DNA of 64,000 nucleotides from Hallerella sp963660435 (GTDB lineage Bacteria; Fibrobacterota; Fibrobacteria; Fibrobacterales; Fibrobacteraceae), in the NCBI GenBank assembly GCA_963660435.1, contig CAVKYI010000001.1, positions 62,001 through 126,000 of the forward strand, given 5' to 3'. Both the position numbers and the translations under genes were made by a program. Positions 9,065 through 19,458 of this stretch are shown here, one piece after another (within the stretch, counting starts at the first letter, position 1; each line of letters starts with the position of its first letter). The notes beneath the pieces were generated by a model that saw only the letters and a program-made list of their open reading frames with translations, made no database searches and was not told the origin of the DNA.

Positions 9065-9125
9065 GTAGAGCTTGGTTCCGAGAGCTTGGAGCTTAGAGTT
9101 GCCAAGCGGTCCGCTTCTATTCCCT

Positions 9126-9503
9126 GTCATTCTGGAGGCTCAGAAAGAGCCGATAGAATCCATCTCGAGCGTTTCTTTTGAAGTGGATCCTACCTGCCTG
9201 CCCGCAAGCAGGCGGGCCTGTCGGCAGACAGGTCGGTCGCGGTGCTCCCTCCAGGATGACGGCGTAACGAGACTGCCGTTCAACATAACGAAACTTCACC
9301 ACCCGGCGTCATTCTGGAGAGGCGAAGCCTCGACAGAATCCCAGTCCTATGTAATTCTGGAACGACCGAAGGGAGTGATAGAATCCATCTCGAGCGTTTC
9401 TTTTGAAATGGATCCTATCGGTCGCGGTGCTCCCTCCAGGATGACAGAAAAGCGTTGTCGCCCGACGTCATTCCGGAAGGGTCAAAGTCCCTGATAGAAT
9501 CGC
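9126..9503. repeat. REP/BIME-like cluster of short palindromic repeats between the FISUMP operon and sprA
   Basis: The 569-base gap 9065-9633 has no gene but is packed with one repeat module, GTCATTCTGGAG-(variable hairpin)-GATAGAATCC. Forward copies start near 9126, 9308, 9351 and 9468. Inverted partners end at 9260 and 9445 (CTCCAGGATGAC). Forward and inverted copies face each other around a conserved spacer that is nearly identical at 9152-9192 and 9377-9417. The first unit carries an extra 40-bp insert (9193-9232) made of two hairpins, one with a CTGCCCGC/GGCGGGC-type stem and one with CCTGTC-GGCA-GACAGG. Such paired extragenic palindromes can end transcripts or attract insertions; the function here is unknown. 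Confidence 0.75.
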
Positions 9504-9633
9504 TTGCCGAATAAAACAAAAGGGGTGAAAATTATTACTTTCTATCGGCTTTTATGGGCGGAAAAGCGCTTTTTCTGTATTTTGGAAAGCGTTTTCGCCT
9601 TGCGTGTATGAAGATGTCCGGATCGGAAAGAAA

Positions 9634-12600
9634 ATGAAAAGGCTTCTAGCCGCTTTAGCCCTGTTGTTTGCGCTGTCTCCTGCCGAGCCGGCGGATTCCG
9701 CCGTGTCCGAAAAGGCGGCGGATTCGGGCAAGAGTTCCGTCCAGTATATTCCGCTCCCTCCGAACGTGACTCCGCTTTCGGATTTGGTCCCGAAGAGCGG
9801 CGTGGGCCAGAGCGACCGTCTGATGAATCCCCCGAAGAGCGAACGGTTCGAACACGATATCGACTTCGAAAATCGCGAAATGGAAGTTTCCAAGAAGTAC
9901 GTGAACCCGATAAGCCGCGATACGGCGGAGATGTGGTCCGCGACATATCCCGAAATCGCATCCTACGTCTCGGACATGTATGACATCGGGTTTAACCGGC
10001 TGTGGCTGAATTCCTTTGCCGGGCAGAAGGACGGCGGCTATGCCGCTCCGGAAGGCGCGACTCTCTACGACATCGATATTCCCATCAACATGCCTTCGTG
10101 GATGAAGGACTTTGGGCTCGACAAGCCGAAGCTCCTGTTGCAGGGAACGATGGACATTCGGCTTTCGGGACGCGGCGAAAAGGACGACGCGCCGGGCAGC
10201 ACCAAGGACAACCTGTTCCCCAGCCCGACGCTTTCCTATGACCCGAGCTTTATGGTGAAGGGAAAGATCGGTCCGTATATCACCGTGGAAGTGAACAATG
10301 TGGAAAGCGGTCTCGGGGCGAAGAACCAGATTCGGGTGGTGTACGAGGAATCCTACAAGGACGAATTCGAGGATTACATCTTGCAGCGCATCGAGGCGGG
10401 CACGACATCGCTTGCGCTTTCCGGAACGGAACTCACGGGATATTCCGAAAACCACAAGGGGCTTTTCGGCATCAAGGCGGAGTGGAAGCTCGGGGACTGG
10501 CGGCTCACGACTATCGCCTCGCAGGATGGCGGAAGCCAGGAAAAATACACGATCAACGCGAGCACGAGCACGACGGAATTCCAGATTCAGGACAAGCAGT
10601 TCATCGCCTACCGCTACTACTTTCTGAACCAGGAAGCGCGGAGCAACTATGTCAGCGCGGGTCTTGCCGGACGCAGCACTTCTCCGTATGCGGCGACGAA
10701 CCTGAAGCTTTACCGTCGCGCACCGACCAATACGACGACGAATGTCGTGGAAAACATCACGGCGGTCTATGTGACGCCTTCGGGCGCGCGGATCGAGAAG
10801 AAAATCGACCGCCTGGTTCCGATGTCCGTGAACGACTATTCCTACGACAGCAAGACGGGCATCGTGAAGGTTCTCGGGGCGAACAAGAATACGCTCATCG
10901 CGGCGAGCTTTTCGGACGATGGAACGGGTCGCTCCGGCACGACCGTGAACAACAATTCGAGAGTTGTCCTCATCCAGTGGGACGCGACGCTTTCGGAACT
11001 CGAAGGCATCGACAAGCTGATGCTCCGGAATGTCTATTCGGTCGGCATTTCGGACGAAAGTTCTTCGAGCTTCGTGCTCCGCCTAAAGAACAAGTCGGGG
11101 GTTTCGAGCTCCTACCTGAAGACGCTCGGACTTGTCGATTCGACGACGGGAACCGTCCTGACGGGCGACGCGGCGATTTTCAAGAAAGACGCTTCGGGCT
11201 CCTACACGGGCGAAATGTGGCTGCCCTGCCGCCCGCTTTCCTGGTATTCCGGAGCGAACTCTGCGGCGCGTGCGCGGGAAAACTGCCTTGAACCCTTCCG
11301 GAACGTGGATTCTTCTTCGGCGATGGCGAACCTCTATACGCTTCCCGTCGCAAACATCGCTTCTCGATACACGAACCGCTTCTATTTCGAAAGCGTCGGA
11401 AAGAGGCGCAACTCGGTCATCAGCGTGCGCGATCCGAATTCGAGCTATTCCGTGAGCGCGGGAAGCTGCATGGACATTTCGGAAGGTTCCGAAAAGCTCA
11501 AGGCCGGTTCGACGGTCCTCACCCGCGGCGTGGATTACGACGTGAACTACGAGCTTGGCCAGATAGAGCTTCTGAGCGAGACCGCTCTCGATCCGAACAA
11601 GGAAATCTCGGTGGAATTCGAATGCGAACCTCTGTTCGAAATCGATAACAAGGTCCTGCTCGGCGCCCGCGCGGAACTCCCCCTTTCACGGTATGGATTT
11701 GGAGACGGTTCGCTCTTCGGCTTGACGGCTCTCTACAAGAGCCAGAGCACGACCGCTTCGACGCCGACGCTCGGGAGCGAGCCTTATTCGAGCTTCCTCT
11801 GGGGCATGAACCTGCGCTTGCAGGATACGACGAAGTGGATGACGGACGTGGTGAACTGGATCCCCGGAATCGAGACGAAGGCCGCTTCGAACTGGCGCTT
11901 CGAAACGGAATTCGCGAGCAGCTATCACGATGCGAACACGAGCAGCGGAAAGACGGCTCTTCTCGAAGATTTCGAAAGCAGCGAATCGGGACTTGTCTAT
12001 CCGCTGTCTAGACTTTCGTGGTATCACGCTTCGCCTCCGGGGGGCGTCGATACGGATCCGAGCACATACATCGAAAGCCAGGATTACAAGCACAAGGGCG
12101 AGTTCATCTGGCACAGCAACAACACGGTCCTTTACAAGCACATCTACCCGACGGTCGGGAACAGCGATGTCGATAACCAGCGCTTGACGGTCCTAAAGCT
12201 CACGCTTCGCCCGAACGACAACCTGATGGGGAACAGCTGGGGCGGCATCATGCGCCCGAACTCGAGCTATTACCAGGATCTGAGCGACATGAAGTATATC
12301 GAAGTCGTCGCGCGGGGAAATGTCGGGAGCATCTTCCTGGATCTCGGGCTTGTGAGCGAGGACCTTTCCATCAATGGCGACGCGCCGAACGGGCAGTATG
12401 ACGGTGAAAACGATCTGGGCACGACGACCGCTTTGCACGACAAGGGCCTTGACGGTCTTTCCGGATCGGAAGAGCACTTGACGGTCTGGGATTGCCGCAT
12501 GAACGGTTGCGTGAGTACCGTCAAGACAAGCGCAAATTCCGACGCGACGAATACGGATATCGCGCGGGACAATTTCGACGACGATCTGGACGACGAAAGC

Positions 12601-15600
12601 GATCCGCCGGTCGCCATCAACGGGACGGAAGGCAACTCGGGCGAACGCGCTTACGATACGGAAGACATCAACAAGAACGGCTCGCTCGACACGGACATCG
12701 GATTTGTCCGCTACCGGATCGATCTTTCCGACAACGACGACGCGCATTTCGAAACGCTCAAGAACGGCTGGCGCAAGTGGAAGATTCCGCTAGACCAGTT
12801 CGACACGGTCGTTTCGAAGAACGGCGAAAGCTATCAGACGATTCTGACCCAGGCGCAATTTTCGAGACTCTGGATGGGAAAGATCAACAATGGCGTCGCC
12901 GAAGCGAAAGTCCAGATTGTGAAGCTTGGCGTGATGGGAAATTCCTGGGAAGCGTCGAACGTCTCGGACAAGTTTGTCACCTCTTCGACGGGAGGATCGC
13001 AGACGGCGATAATCGACGGAAGCGAAGTGGACATTTCGGGATCGACGACGACATCCGACACGACATACCTGAACGTTTCGACGATTAACAACCGCGAAAA
13101 CTCGGGAACGTATTACAAAAGCCCGAATACGAAGACGGAACGGGACTCGGAGACGAATGCCGCGCTGAAGGAGACGGCTCTTGTCTTGACGTATAGGAAT
13201 CTTTCGCCCGGGCAGTCGGTCGGTGCGACGCGAATTTTCGATTCGAACGAAAAGGACTTGACGAAGTACAAGACGCTCAAGATGGAAATCCATTACACGA
13301 CCGATGCGACGCGGACTCCGGTGCGCTTCGCCTTCCAGTTTGGCGAAGGCTCGCTGGAAGGTTCGACGGATTATTACGAGTGGAGCTTTAGGCCCGTGAA
13401 GATCAACTGCTCGGCAGCGGAGCGGGCTGCGGATTGCCACGAGCGGAACTGGCTCGCGAACGCGTTCTCCGAAAAGCTCTCCGCGTTCTCCGACCTGAAA
13501 AAGGGACGTCGTCCGCCGTTCCTCGAAGCGGTCGTCGATTCCATCGGCGGCGAAAGGGAAGAAGTCCTGAAGCTCGTCGGAAATCCTTCGACGACTTCGG
13601 TGGACTGGATCCGCTTCGTGATTATCGCGGACGAGGACGCTTCGCCCGCGGATCTCGAAGGCGAATTCTGGATAGACGACCTGCGGCTTTCGGGAATGGA
13701 CAACGACTGGGGTTACGCCTTCCGGACTTCGGGACAGGCGAACTTTTCGGACTTCCTTTCGGTTTCCGCCTCGGCGCGTTACCAGGACGGAAACTTCGCG
13801 ACGCTTTCGACTAGCGGAACGTCTCCGAAGCCTACGCTTTCCGAAGCGGAATCCAAGCTGGACATCGCCGCGGACGCTAGCGTAAACTGGAACAAGTTCT
13901 TTGCGGACGAGCAGGGATTCCACATGCCGATGAGCGTTGGCTACAGCAGCACGACGGAGCGTCCCTATCTGAAGCCGACGGACGACCTGGAACTTTCGCA
14001 CGACAACCTGGGCGACTTCGCGAAGAACATCTGGGATGGCAAGCTGACCGTGGAAAACGCGGACGAGGAACAGAAGCTGCGCGACGACGCGGAGTCCCGC
14101 GGCTACCAGTCTTTTAGCCGCACGCGCCGCTTCAGCTTTAGCTACAGCAAGGATTACAAGGAAGAATCGAGCCCGGTGAAGGAAGTCCTTTCGCAGATCT
14201 TCCTGGAACGTCCGGCGTGGAGCTACAGCTATACGGAAACCGAGTCCCGCTCGACGACATCCGCGGATTCCTCCTACTCGTATCATACGATTATCGAATA
14301 CAGTCTCGGAACCTTCAACCGCTTTAACTACAAGCCCTTTGGCTTCCTGAAAAATTCCTCGTGGGCTAAGAGCTTTTCCGACGCGGCGTTCGAGCCGTGG
14401 CCGCAGACGATAGACCTCACCCTTTTCGATCTGAGCTATATCCGTTACATAAACCAGGAACGCGACCCGGACTTTACGGAACCGCAAACGGCAAAGACCG
14501 TCACTTACACGGTCGATCTTTCGCACAAGGCGAATCTTCGCTGGAACATCTTCCCATTCCTTTCGACAAGTTACAGCCTGAACATTTCGCGCGACATGTA
14601 TGGCGGCGGTGACCAGGAGGACTTCGCCAAGGAAAATTTCTGGACTTTCAAGAACGGCGGGCTTTTTGCCGCGGACGATATATTCGACTTTGACCATACG
14701 GACAGGAAGGTCTATGTTTCTCCGGACAGCGTCGTCATCATCCCATACGATACGGTCGCCGTGGTAAACGCGAAAGGCGATACGGCGCTAATCGACATGG
14801 ACGATCCGAGTACATACCGGATTCTATACGACAGCACCGTCTATTACAAGGTCGATAGCGTCGGACATCGCGAATACGGTCGCGCTTACGGTATTCTCAA
14901 GAACGAACGCAGCCGCAGCCAGCAGTTCAAGACGACATTCAGCCCGGCGGTAATTCCGTTTCTCCCGATGACATTCTCGTTTACGTCCTCGTTCAGGCAG
15001 CAGAAGACGATTCCGGACGAATACGACCTATATGACCCGACGATGATCGAAAAGAACTACTGGACGATTTCCCAGACGAACCGCTTCGAGTTTACGCCGT
15101 CTTTCCGCATCGTGAATTTCCTGAAGCTCTTTGGAGACAAGAACGCTGCCGCGGGATTTTTCGAAAAGCTCAAGTGGCGCGACGTGAAGGCAGGGTGGAC
15201 GGTCGATATTTCCACGGTGGGCGAGAACTTCACCTTGTCGCAGCTTTACGAAGAGCAGGGCGTGAGTCCGTTCCAGTATTATCTTTACGGTCTCGGAATC
15301 GGAAACGGCTACCGGAACCGCGGAATCTGGAACATCGTCTCGGGCGACATGGGGCTTGACCATCGGAACGACTACACGCGCTTCGCGCAATATCGGAACG
15401 GGCATGTCGATACGCTCGTCTATCAGGGAAACTTTACGCATTCGGTGAGCCGGACGCTCAATCTTTCGACGGGGTTCACGCTTCCTTTCTGGAACATCGG
15501 CGTCGTGACGGACATGCAGTGGAAACAGGATTTTAGCCAGTCTCGCGAATATCCTCTCTATACGGATTCGACGATTGTATGGCCCAAGTGGGGCGTGGGC

Positions 15601-16410
15601 GTAACCGTTCCGAACTTTTCGCAACGCGTCGGATTCCTGAACTCTTTCCGCAGCGTGAGCACGACGCATCGGGTCGATTACACGCATACGAGGGTTTCGA
15701 AGCCTTTCCAGAGCGCGGAAGACAGCTGGACGACGACGTGGAACTTCAATCCGCTGGTTCGCATCAGCTTCCTGACGCAGCAGAACATCCGCATCGAGGA
15801 CAATACCTATCTCAAGCTGGAATTCACCGACAGGCGTCCCAAGCAGGAAGTCATTTCGCAGACGAACTGGCCTTCGAATGTCAAGGATCTTTCGGACACG
15901 ACGAAATACTTTTACACGCCGTGGATTCCGACATCGCTTTACAAGGATTTCGGCTACAATGTCGGAAACGACCTGACGATTTCCTACCCGCTCAAGACAA
16001 AGCGCGGGTTCCAGTTCTGGAAATGGTACTTCAAGCTGAAAAACGATATCGACCTGCGCTTTACAGCCGGTTACGAATACACGAAGACGATTCGGGAGTC
16101 TTACGAACCGCTTTCCGGCTACAACATGACGGAAAAGAACGAGGCCGCGGGCGATGTCTATCGGCACTGGAATATCGACGGAACGGACTACAATGTCTAT
16201 TTTCCGAAGCTCGAAAAGACGGACAGGACCGTTCCGTCGCGTGTTCACGAGTGGTTCGTCCGTCCGAGTGCCGGTTACCAGTTCAACAAGATGGCGAGCA
16301 TGAGCGCCTATGTCGAATACAGACAGATTCACGAGAAGCTCGACGACGAGACCGCTCACACGGAACAGATTCTTTCGTTCGAAATCGCGCTACTCCTGAG
16401 ATTCAACTGA
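9634..16410 (+). CDS. sprA: SprA-family type IX secretion outer-membrane translocon protein
   Basis: This giant protein has about 2258 residues, close to the roughly 2400 of Flavobacterium SprA. I choose ATG 9634, which gives a clean signal peptide (MKRLLAALALLFALSPAEP), over an upstream in-frame GTG at 9604. Early segments match the SprA core: IDIPINMPSWMKDFGLDKP, LLLQGTMDIRLSGRGEKDD, and RIEAGTTSLALSGTELTG followed by LFGIKAEWKLGDWRLTT. The C-terminal third is rich in alternating aromatic/polar beta strands and ends in LSFEIALLLRFN, a typical beta-barrel terminal strand. SprA forms the very large outer-membrane pore through which T9SS cargo passes. The chromate transporter genes start 4 bases later but are probably unrelated in function. 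Confidence 0.9.
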   Translation: MKRLLAALALLFALSPAEPADSAVSEKAADSGKSSVQYIPLPPNVTPLSDLVPKSGVGQSDRLMNPPKSERFEHDIDFENREMEVSKKYVNPISRDTAEMWSATYPEIASYVSDMYDIGFNRLWLNSFAGQKDGGYAAPEGATLYDIDIPINMPSWMKDFGLDKPKLLLQGTMDIRLSGRGEKDDAPGSTKDNLFPSPTLSYDPSFMVKGKIGPYITVEVNNVESGLGAKNQIRVVYEESYKDEFEDYILQRIEAGTTSLALSGTELTGYSENHKGLFGIKAEWKLGDWRLTTIASQDGGSQEKYTINASTSTTEFQIQDKQFIAYRYYFLNQEARSNYVSAGLAGRSTSPYAATNLKLYRRAPTNTTTNVVENITAVYVTPSGARIEKKIDRLVPMSVNDYSYDSKTGIVKVLGANKNTLIAASFSDDGTGRSGTTVNNNSRVVLIQWDATLSELEGIDKLMLRNVYSVGISDESSSSFVLRLKNKSGVSSSYLKTLGLVDSTTGTVLTGDAAIFKKDASGSYTGEMWLPCRPLSWYSGANSAARARENCLEPFRNVDSSSAMANLYTLPVANIASRYTNRFYFESVGKRRNSVISVRDPNSSYSVSAGSCMDISEGSEKLKAGSTVLTRGVDYDVNYELGQIELLSETALDPNKEISVEFECEPLFEIDNKVLLGARAELPLSRYGFGDGSLFGLTALYKSQSTTASTPTLGSEPYSSFLWGMNLRLQDTTKWMTDVVNWIPGIETKAASNWRFETEFASSYHDANTSSGKTALLEDFESSESGLVYPLSRLSWYHASPPGGVDTDPSTYIESQDYKHKGEFIWHSNNTVLYKHIYPTVGNSDVDNQRLTVLKLTLRPNDNLMGNSWGGIMRPNSSYYQDLSDMKYIEVVARGNVGSIFLDLGLVSEDLSINGDAPNGQYDGENDLGTTTALHDKGLDGLSGSEEHLTVWDCRMNGCVSTVKTSANSDATNTDIARDNFDDDLDDESDPPVAINGTEGNSGERAYDTEDINKNGSLDTDIGFVRYRIDLSDNDDAHFETLKNGWRKWKIPLDQFDTVVSKNGESYQTILTQAQFSRLWMGKINNGVAEAKVQIVKLGVMGNSWEASNVSDKFVTSSTGGSQTAIIDGSEVDISGSTTTSDTTYLNVSTINNRENSGTYYKSPNTKTERDSETNAALKETALVLTYRNLSPGQSVGATRIFDSNEKDLTKYKTLKMEIHYTTDATRTPVRFAFQFGEGSLEGSTDYYEWSFRPVKINCSAAERAADCHERNWLANAFSEKLSAFSDLKKGRRPPFLEAVVDSIGGEREEVLKLVGNPSTTSVDWIRFVIIADEDASPADLEGEFWIDDLRLSGMDNDWGYAFRTSGQANFSDFLSVSASARYQDGNFATLSTSGTSPKPTLSEAESKLDIAADASVNWNKFFADEQGFHMPMSVGYSSTTERPYLKPTDDLELSHDNLGDFAKNIWDGKLTVENADEEQKLRDDAESRGYQSFSRTRRFSFSYSKDYKEESSPVKEVLSQIFLERPAWSYSYTETESRSTTSADSSYSYHTIIEYSLGTFNRFNYKPFGFLKNSSWAKSFSDAAFEPWPQTIDLTLFDLSYIRYINQERDPDFTEPQTAKTVTYTVDLSHKANLRWNIFPFLSTSYSLNISRDMYGGGDQEDFAKENFWTFKNGGLFAADDIFDFDHTDRKVYVSPDSVVIIPYDTVAVVNAKGDTALIDMDDPSTYRILYDSTVYYKVDSVGHREYGRAYGILKNERSRSQQFKTTFSPAVIPFLPMTFSFTSSFRQQKTIPDEYDLYDPTMIEKNYWTISQTNRFEFTPSFRIVNFLKLFGDKNAAAGFFEKLKWRDVKAGWTVDISTVGENFTLSQLYEEQGVSPFQYYLYGLGIGNGYRNRGIWNIVSGDMGLDHRNDYTRFAQYRNGHVDTLVYQGNFTHSVSRTLNLSTGFTLPFWNIGVVTDMQWKQDFSQSREYPLYTDSTIVWPKWGVGVTVPNFSQRVGFLNSFRSVSTTHRVDYTHTRVSKPFQSAEDSWTTTWNFNPLVRISFLTQQNIRIEDNTYLKLEFTDRRPKQEVISQTNWPSNVKDLSDTTKYFYTPWIPTSLYKDFGYNVGNDLTISYPLKTKRGFQFWKWYFKLKNDIDLRFTAGYEYTKTIRESYEPLSGYNMTEKNEAAGDVYRHWNIDGTDYNVYFPKLEKTDRTVPSRVHEWFVRPSAGYQFNKMASMSAYVEYRQIHEKLDDETAHTEQILSFEIALLLRFN

Positions 16411-16414
16411 CACG

Positions 16415-16972
16415 ATGAAACAGCATAATCTATATCTTGATTCCTTTCTGACATTTTTCAAAATCGGGCTGTTTACGCTCGGAGGCGGCTATGCCATGAT
16501 CCCGCTTATCGAAGCGGAAATCATCGAGAAGAAACGCTGGCTCGCCAAGGAAGATTTTCTGGACCTTCTCGCGATTGCGCAAAGCTGTCCGGGAATCTTT
16601 GCCGTGAACATCAGCATTTTCATCGGATATCGCCTAAATCGCGTCAAGGGTGCCGTCGTGACCGCTTTCGGGACAGCCTTACCTTCGTTTCTCATCATTC
16701 TCCTGATCGCGCTATTCTTTCACCGGTTCGAGGACAATACGCTGGTCGCTGCGATGTTTCGCGGGATTCGGCCCGCTGTCGTCGCCCTGATCGCCGTTCC
16801 GACGTTCAACCTGGGGAAAAAGGCGAAACTGAACCGCTTTACCGTCTGGATTCCGATTGCGAGCGCGCTCCTTATCTGGCTTCTTGGCGTATCGCCTGTC
16901 TTGATTATTTTGTGTGCGGGTGTCGGCGGATTCCTTTTCGGCAAGTTCGCCCGAAAGGAGAATCGGAAATGA
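16415..16972 (+). CDS. chromate transporter subunit (short CHR type), first of pair
   Basis: This 185-residue membrane protein is one half of a bipartite chromate ion transporter (PF02417). It has the family features FFKIGLFTLGGGYAMIPLI near residue 13 and a SCPGIFAVNISIFIGYRL segment in place of the usual TPGP motif, followed by several membrane helices. It begins 4 bases after sprA and its stop overlaps the ATG of the second half (ATGA). Short CHR proteins work as heterodimers of two such units. Actual substrate may be chromate or another oxyanion. Confidence 0.88.
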   Translation: MKQHNLYLDSFLTFFKIGLFTLGGGYAMIPLIEAEIIEKKRWLAKEDFLDLLAIAQSCPGIFAVNISIFIGYRLNRVKGAVVTAFGTALPSFLIILLIALFFHRFEDNTLVAAMFRGIRPAVVALIAVPTFNLGKKAKLNRFTVWIPIASALLIWLLGVSPVLIILCAGVGGFLFGKFARKENRK

Positions 16973-17547
16973 TTTTTCTTTCGCTCTTCGTTACGTTCTT
17001 TCAAATCGGGCTTTTTGGCTTTGGCGGTGGCTATGGAATGCTTTCGCTCATCCAGAGGGAAGTCGTTTTCAATCACCATTGGATGACATCGGGAGAGTTT
17101 ACGGATATTGTCGCCATCAGCCAGATGACGCCCGGTCCGATAGGAATCAACTCGGCGACGTATGCCGGATTTACCGCTTTGCGGAATGCGGGGGCGGGAA
17201 GCTTTTTCTGTGTCCTCGGAAGCTGCACGGCGACTTTTGCCGTCGTGCTGCCTTCTCTAATCCTGATGGTTCTGATCAGCCGTTACCTGATGAAATACAA
17301 GGACCACCCGGCGGTCCAGCATGTTTTCGAGGGCTTGCGCCCTGCAGTCGTCGGGCTTTTGGCCGCAGCGACGCTCATGCTCTTGACGAGGGAAAATTTT
17401 GGCTCGGCATCCGAAAACGCGACCGAATTCGCCATCTCGATAGGACTTTTCGTTCTGACATTCGTCTGCACGAAATTCTTCAAGGTCGGTCCGATCAAGA
17501 TGATTCTTGCCGCGGCGCTTGTAGGACTCGTGGTCTATGGGCTTTGA
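16969..17547 (+). CDS. chromate transporter subunit (short CHR type), second of pair
   Basis: The start ATG at 16969 overlaps the upstream stop and follows AAAGGAGAATCGGAA, a good ribosome-binding site. A longer frame from 16912 is inside the first subunit and is rejected. The 192-residue protein has the classic CHR motifs FFQIGLFGFGGGYGMLSLI and ISQMTPGPIGINSATYAG, then about five membrane helices. It pairs with the preceding subunit. The gene ends 6 bases before the convergent deacetylase gene. Confidence 0.9.
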   Translation: MIFLSLFVTFFQIGLFGFGGGYGMLSLIQREVVFNHHWMTSGEFTDIVAISQMTPGPIGINSATYAGFTALRNAGAGSFFCVLGSCTATFAVVLPSLILMVLISRYLMKYKDHPAVQHVFEGLRPAVVGLLAAATLMLLTRENFGSASENATEFAISIGLFVLTFVCTKFFKVGPIKMILAAALVGLVVYGL

Positions 17548-17552
17548 TTCCG

Positions 17553-19232
17553 CTACCTGGAAACCCGCAGGGAACGGACAGGCGACCCCGCGCTTCTGTA
17601 GCGAAGAATGTAGATGCCGCTCTGCAATTCGGACTTGACGCCGTTCCATGCTTCCGTTGCGGAAATGGCGAATCGGTCGAAACTTTTTACCAAGTGCCCG
17701 TTGATGTCGAATACCTTCACGTGGATTTTTCCCGGTCTTGCGTCTAGCCGGTAGCTTTTGACGACTTTATCCGTATCCATGCTTCTGAACTGGATCCAGT
17801 CGATGTTTACGTAGCTGTTGTCGATTGTCAGGCGAAGCGTTTGCGTTCCCGGCGAAAGCTCGAATTCTCCGGCTTCCACTTCGGAATAGACATTCCAGCT
17901 GTCACCGCCCGGGATCCTTGCCTGGACGCTTTGATCTCCGATGGAAAGGGTTACCGCGGATTCTCCCGAAATGCCTGTCGCTCCGCGTACGGTTGCCGTG
18001 TATTTGCCGCCCGCCGTGACATCAAGCGTGTATTCGAAGAAATCTCCCGCCGTCGTGTAGCCGAGCGCAAATCCGTCTCCGCTTCCCACGATTCCCGCGT
18101 CATCTGTCCGGTAGCCCGTGGTGTCGCTTTTCCCGTCGGAATCGCTAAAGGCGTCTATGTCGTAGTTTTCGGCTTCGACGATTCCCGGAATCTTGATTGC
18201 GCCTTGGAACGGTCCCGTCTTGGTGGTAGAGGACGTGTCCTGCGAGCCTGTGTCCGGCGTGCTTGAACCGGAACCGTTGGCGATGACGATATCCCCGCCG
18301 TTTGGAACCGCTTCGAAGTAGATGTAGCCGTCGCGAATCTCCGCCGCGATGCTGGAACCTTTTTGCGTCGCCGTTACCGATTGCCAGTTTCCGGAATTCT
18401 TGATGCGGATGGAGAGCGGGTAGTCGAACGGGGAAAGCGTCGTGCTCAGGCTGTGGCTCAGACGGTAGGTCTCTCTGTTTTCGTCACCCTTGACCTTGGT
18501 AATCGTGGAAGCGTCTCGTTCCCTGGAATACATGATGGCGTTTCGAAATGTCGTCACCCAGATTTTGGAATCGTTCTGATTTGCCCAGTCGAGTGCCCCG
18601 TCGATCGCGGACGATTTTGTGGGGGAGTATCCGATTCCTTCGTCCACTTCGTGAATGAGGAATGTCACCCAGCCGTTCTTGTTTATCGCCTCCTGCATTT
18701 TTTGCTGAAACGCCTGGGCGCTGTTTACGCTTCCCGTGTTGCCGCAGATGATGGAACTTATCCTGTTGTAATTCTGGGGCGTCTTGCCGTCTATCTGCCC
18801 GCTGCAGATCCGTCCGCCGATGTAATTCTGGGAAACCAGGGATTCGTTCGGTACGTTGCAGTTCGGGTAGGTTATCGTGTTGCATTGCTGGTTCGGAACC
18901 TGTCTTTCGATCGTCGCCTTCGAAGAGGCGATTTCGCTATCGGGCATAGTATTCGTGTGGGAGTCGGAGTGGCTGCCGATTTCGTATCCCTGGGCGGCAA
19001 GTTCCTTGTACTTGCTGTAATTTGGATTCCAGCCGTTCACGATGTAGAAACTCGCCTTGTATCCGTATTTGTCAAAAATGGGAACGGCGATGCTCAGCTG
19101 GTTGGAGAGATTGTCGTCAAACGTAAACGTGGCGACTCCGTTTCGAAATCCTGCCCACGTCGCGATTTCCTGGGCCTGGATCTGGACTAGTCCGATCGAT
19201 AACGCCGAGACAAGTGAAAAAATCTTTATCAT
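17553..19232 (-). CDS. secreted CE4 polysaccharide deacetylase with CBM6 and T9SS-like C-terminal domain
   Basis: This 559-residue enzyme has a signal peptide ending near VQIQAQ. The catalytic NodB-homology domain covers about 25-240, with motif 1 TFDD (Asp39, Asp40) and metal-binding motif 2 HSDSH (88-92). An SGSSTPDTGSQDTSSTTK linker is followed by a CBM6-type module near 345-485 (IPGIVEAENY to VNIDWIQF). The last 75 residues (VKVFDINGHLVKSFD, then SGIYILRYRSAG and SLRVSR) look like a type IX secretion sorting domain. Deacetylation of xylan or a similar wall polysaccharide is the expected role, fitting a plant-cell-wall degrader. Three enzymes in this layout are known from Fibrobacter-like genomes as a type, but the substrate here is inferred. 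Confidence 0.85.
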   Translation of the reverse strand: MIKIFSLVSALSIGLVQIQAQEIATWAGFRNGVATFTFDDNLSNQLSIAVPIFDKYGYKASFYIVNGWNPNYSKYKELAAQGYEIGSHSDSHTNTMPDSEIASSKATIERQVPNQQCNTITYPNCNVPNESLVSQNYIGGRICSGQIDGKTPQNYNRISSIICGNTGSVNSAQAFQQKMQEAINKNGWVTFLIHEVDEGIGYSPTKSSAIDGALDWANQNDSKIWVTTFRNAIMYSRERDASTITKVKGDENRETYRLSHSLSTTLSPFDYPLSIRIKNSGNWQSVTATQKGSSIAAEIRDGYIYFEAVPNGGDIVIANGSGSSTPDTGSQDTSSTTKTGPFQGAIKIPGIVEAENYDIDAFSDSDGKSDTTGYRTDDAGIVGSGDGFALGYTTAGDFFEYTLDVTAGGKYTATVRGATGISGESAVTLSIGDQSVQARIPGGDSWNVYSEVEAGEFELSPGTQTLRLTIDNSYVNIDWIQFRSMDTDKVVKSYRLDARPGKIHVKVFDINGHLVKSFDRFAISATEAWNGVKSELQSGIYILRYRSAGSPVRSLRVSR

Positions 19233-19318
19233 GGTCTGTTCCGGTAACTTGAGGTGGAGTTCTCTTGAAGGATATATTCTTTTTTCGATAGGGCAGTCCC
19301 CTCCTTCGCCGCATATTT

Positions 19319-19338
19319 CGTTGTATAGGAATACAACG
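19319..19338. promoter_or_regulatory. perfect inverted repeat upstream of apt
   Basis: CGTTGTATAGGAATACAACG is an 8-bp perfect palindrome with a 4-base spacer. It lies in the 226-base divergent gap between the deacetylase and apt, about 80 bases from one start and 120 from the other. It could be an operator for either gene. The rest of the gap shows only a TAGATT box (19444-19449) 9 bases before the apt start. Confidence 0.4.
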
Positions 19339-19458
19339 GACGGGGCTTTTCGATGAATTTCCCGAATTTTGATGAAACGCGCAAATACCCGACTTCGCTA
19401 TCCATGAAAACGGATTCTCTTGAAATGGAATGCCTTGAAATTCTAGATTTACGCCGCC

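Noticed and set aside
9126..9503. CRISPR array
   Set aside because: Repeats are palindromic, in both orientations, with variable internal hairpins and no regular unique spacers; no cas genes nearby.
12790..14697. 635-residue antisense frame within sprA
   Set aside because: No start context or domain; sense frame is SprA. Similar long antisense frames at 2306-3517 and 20022-21377 were rejected for the same reason.
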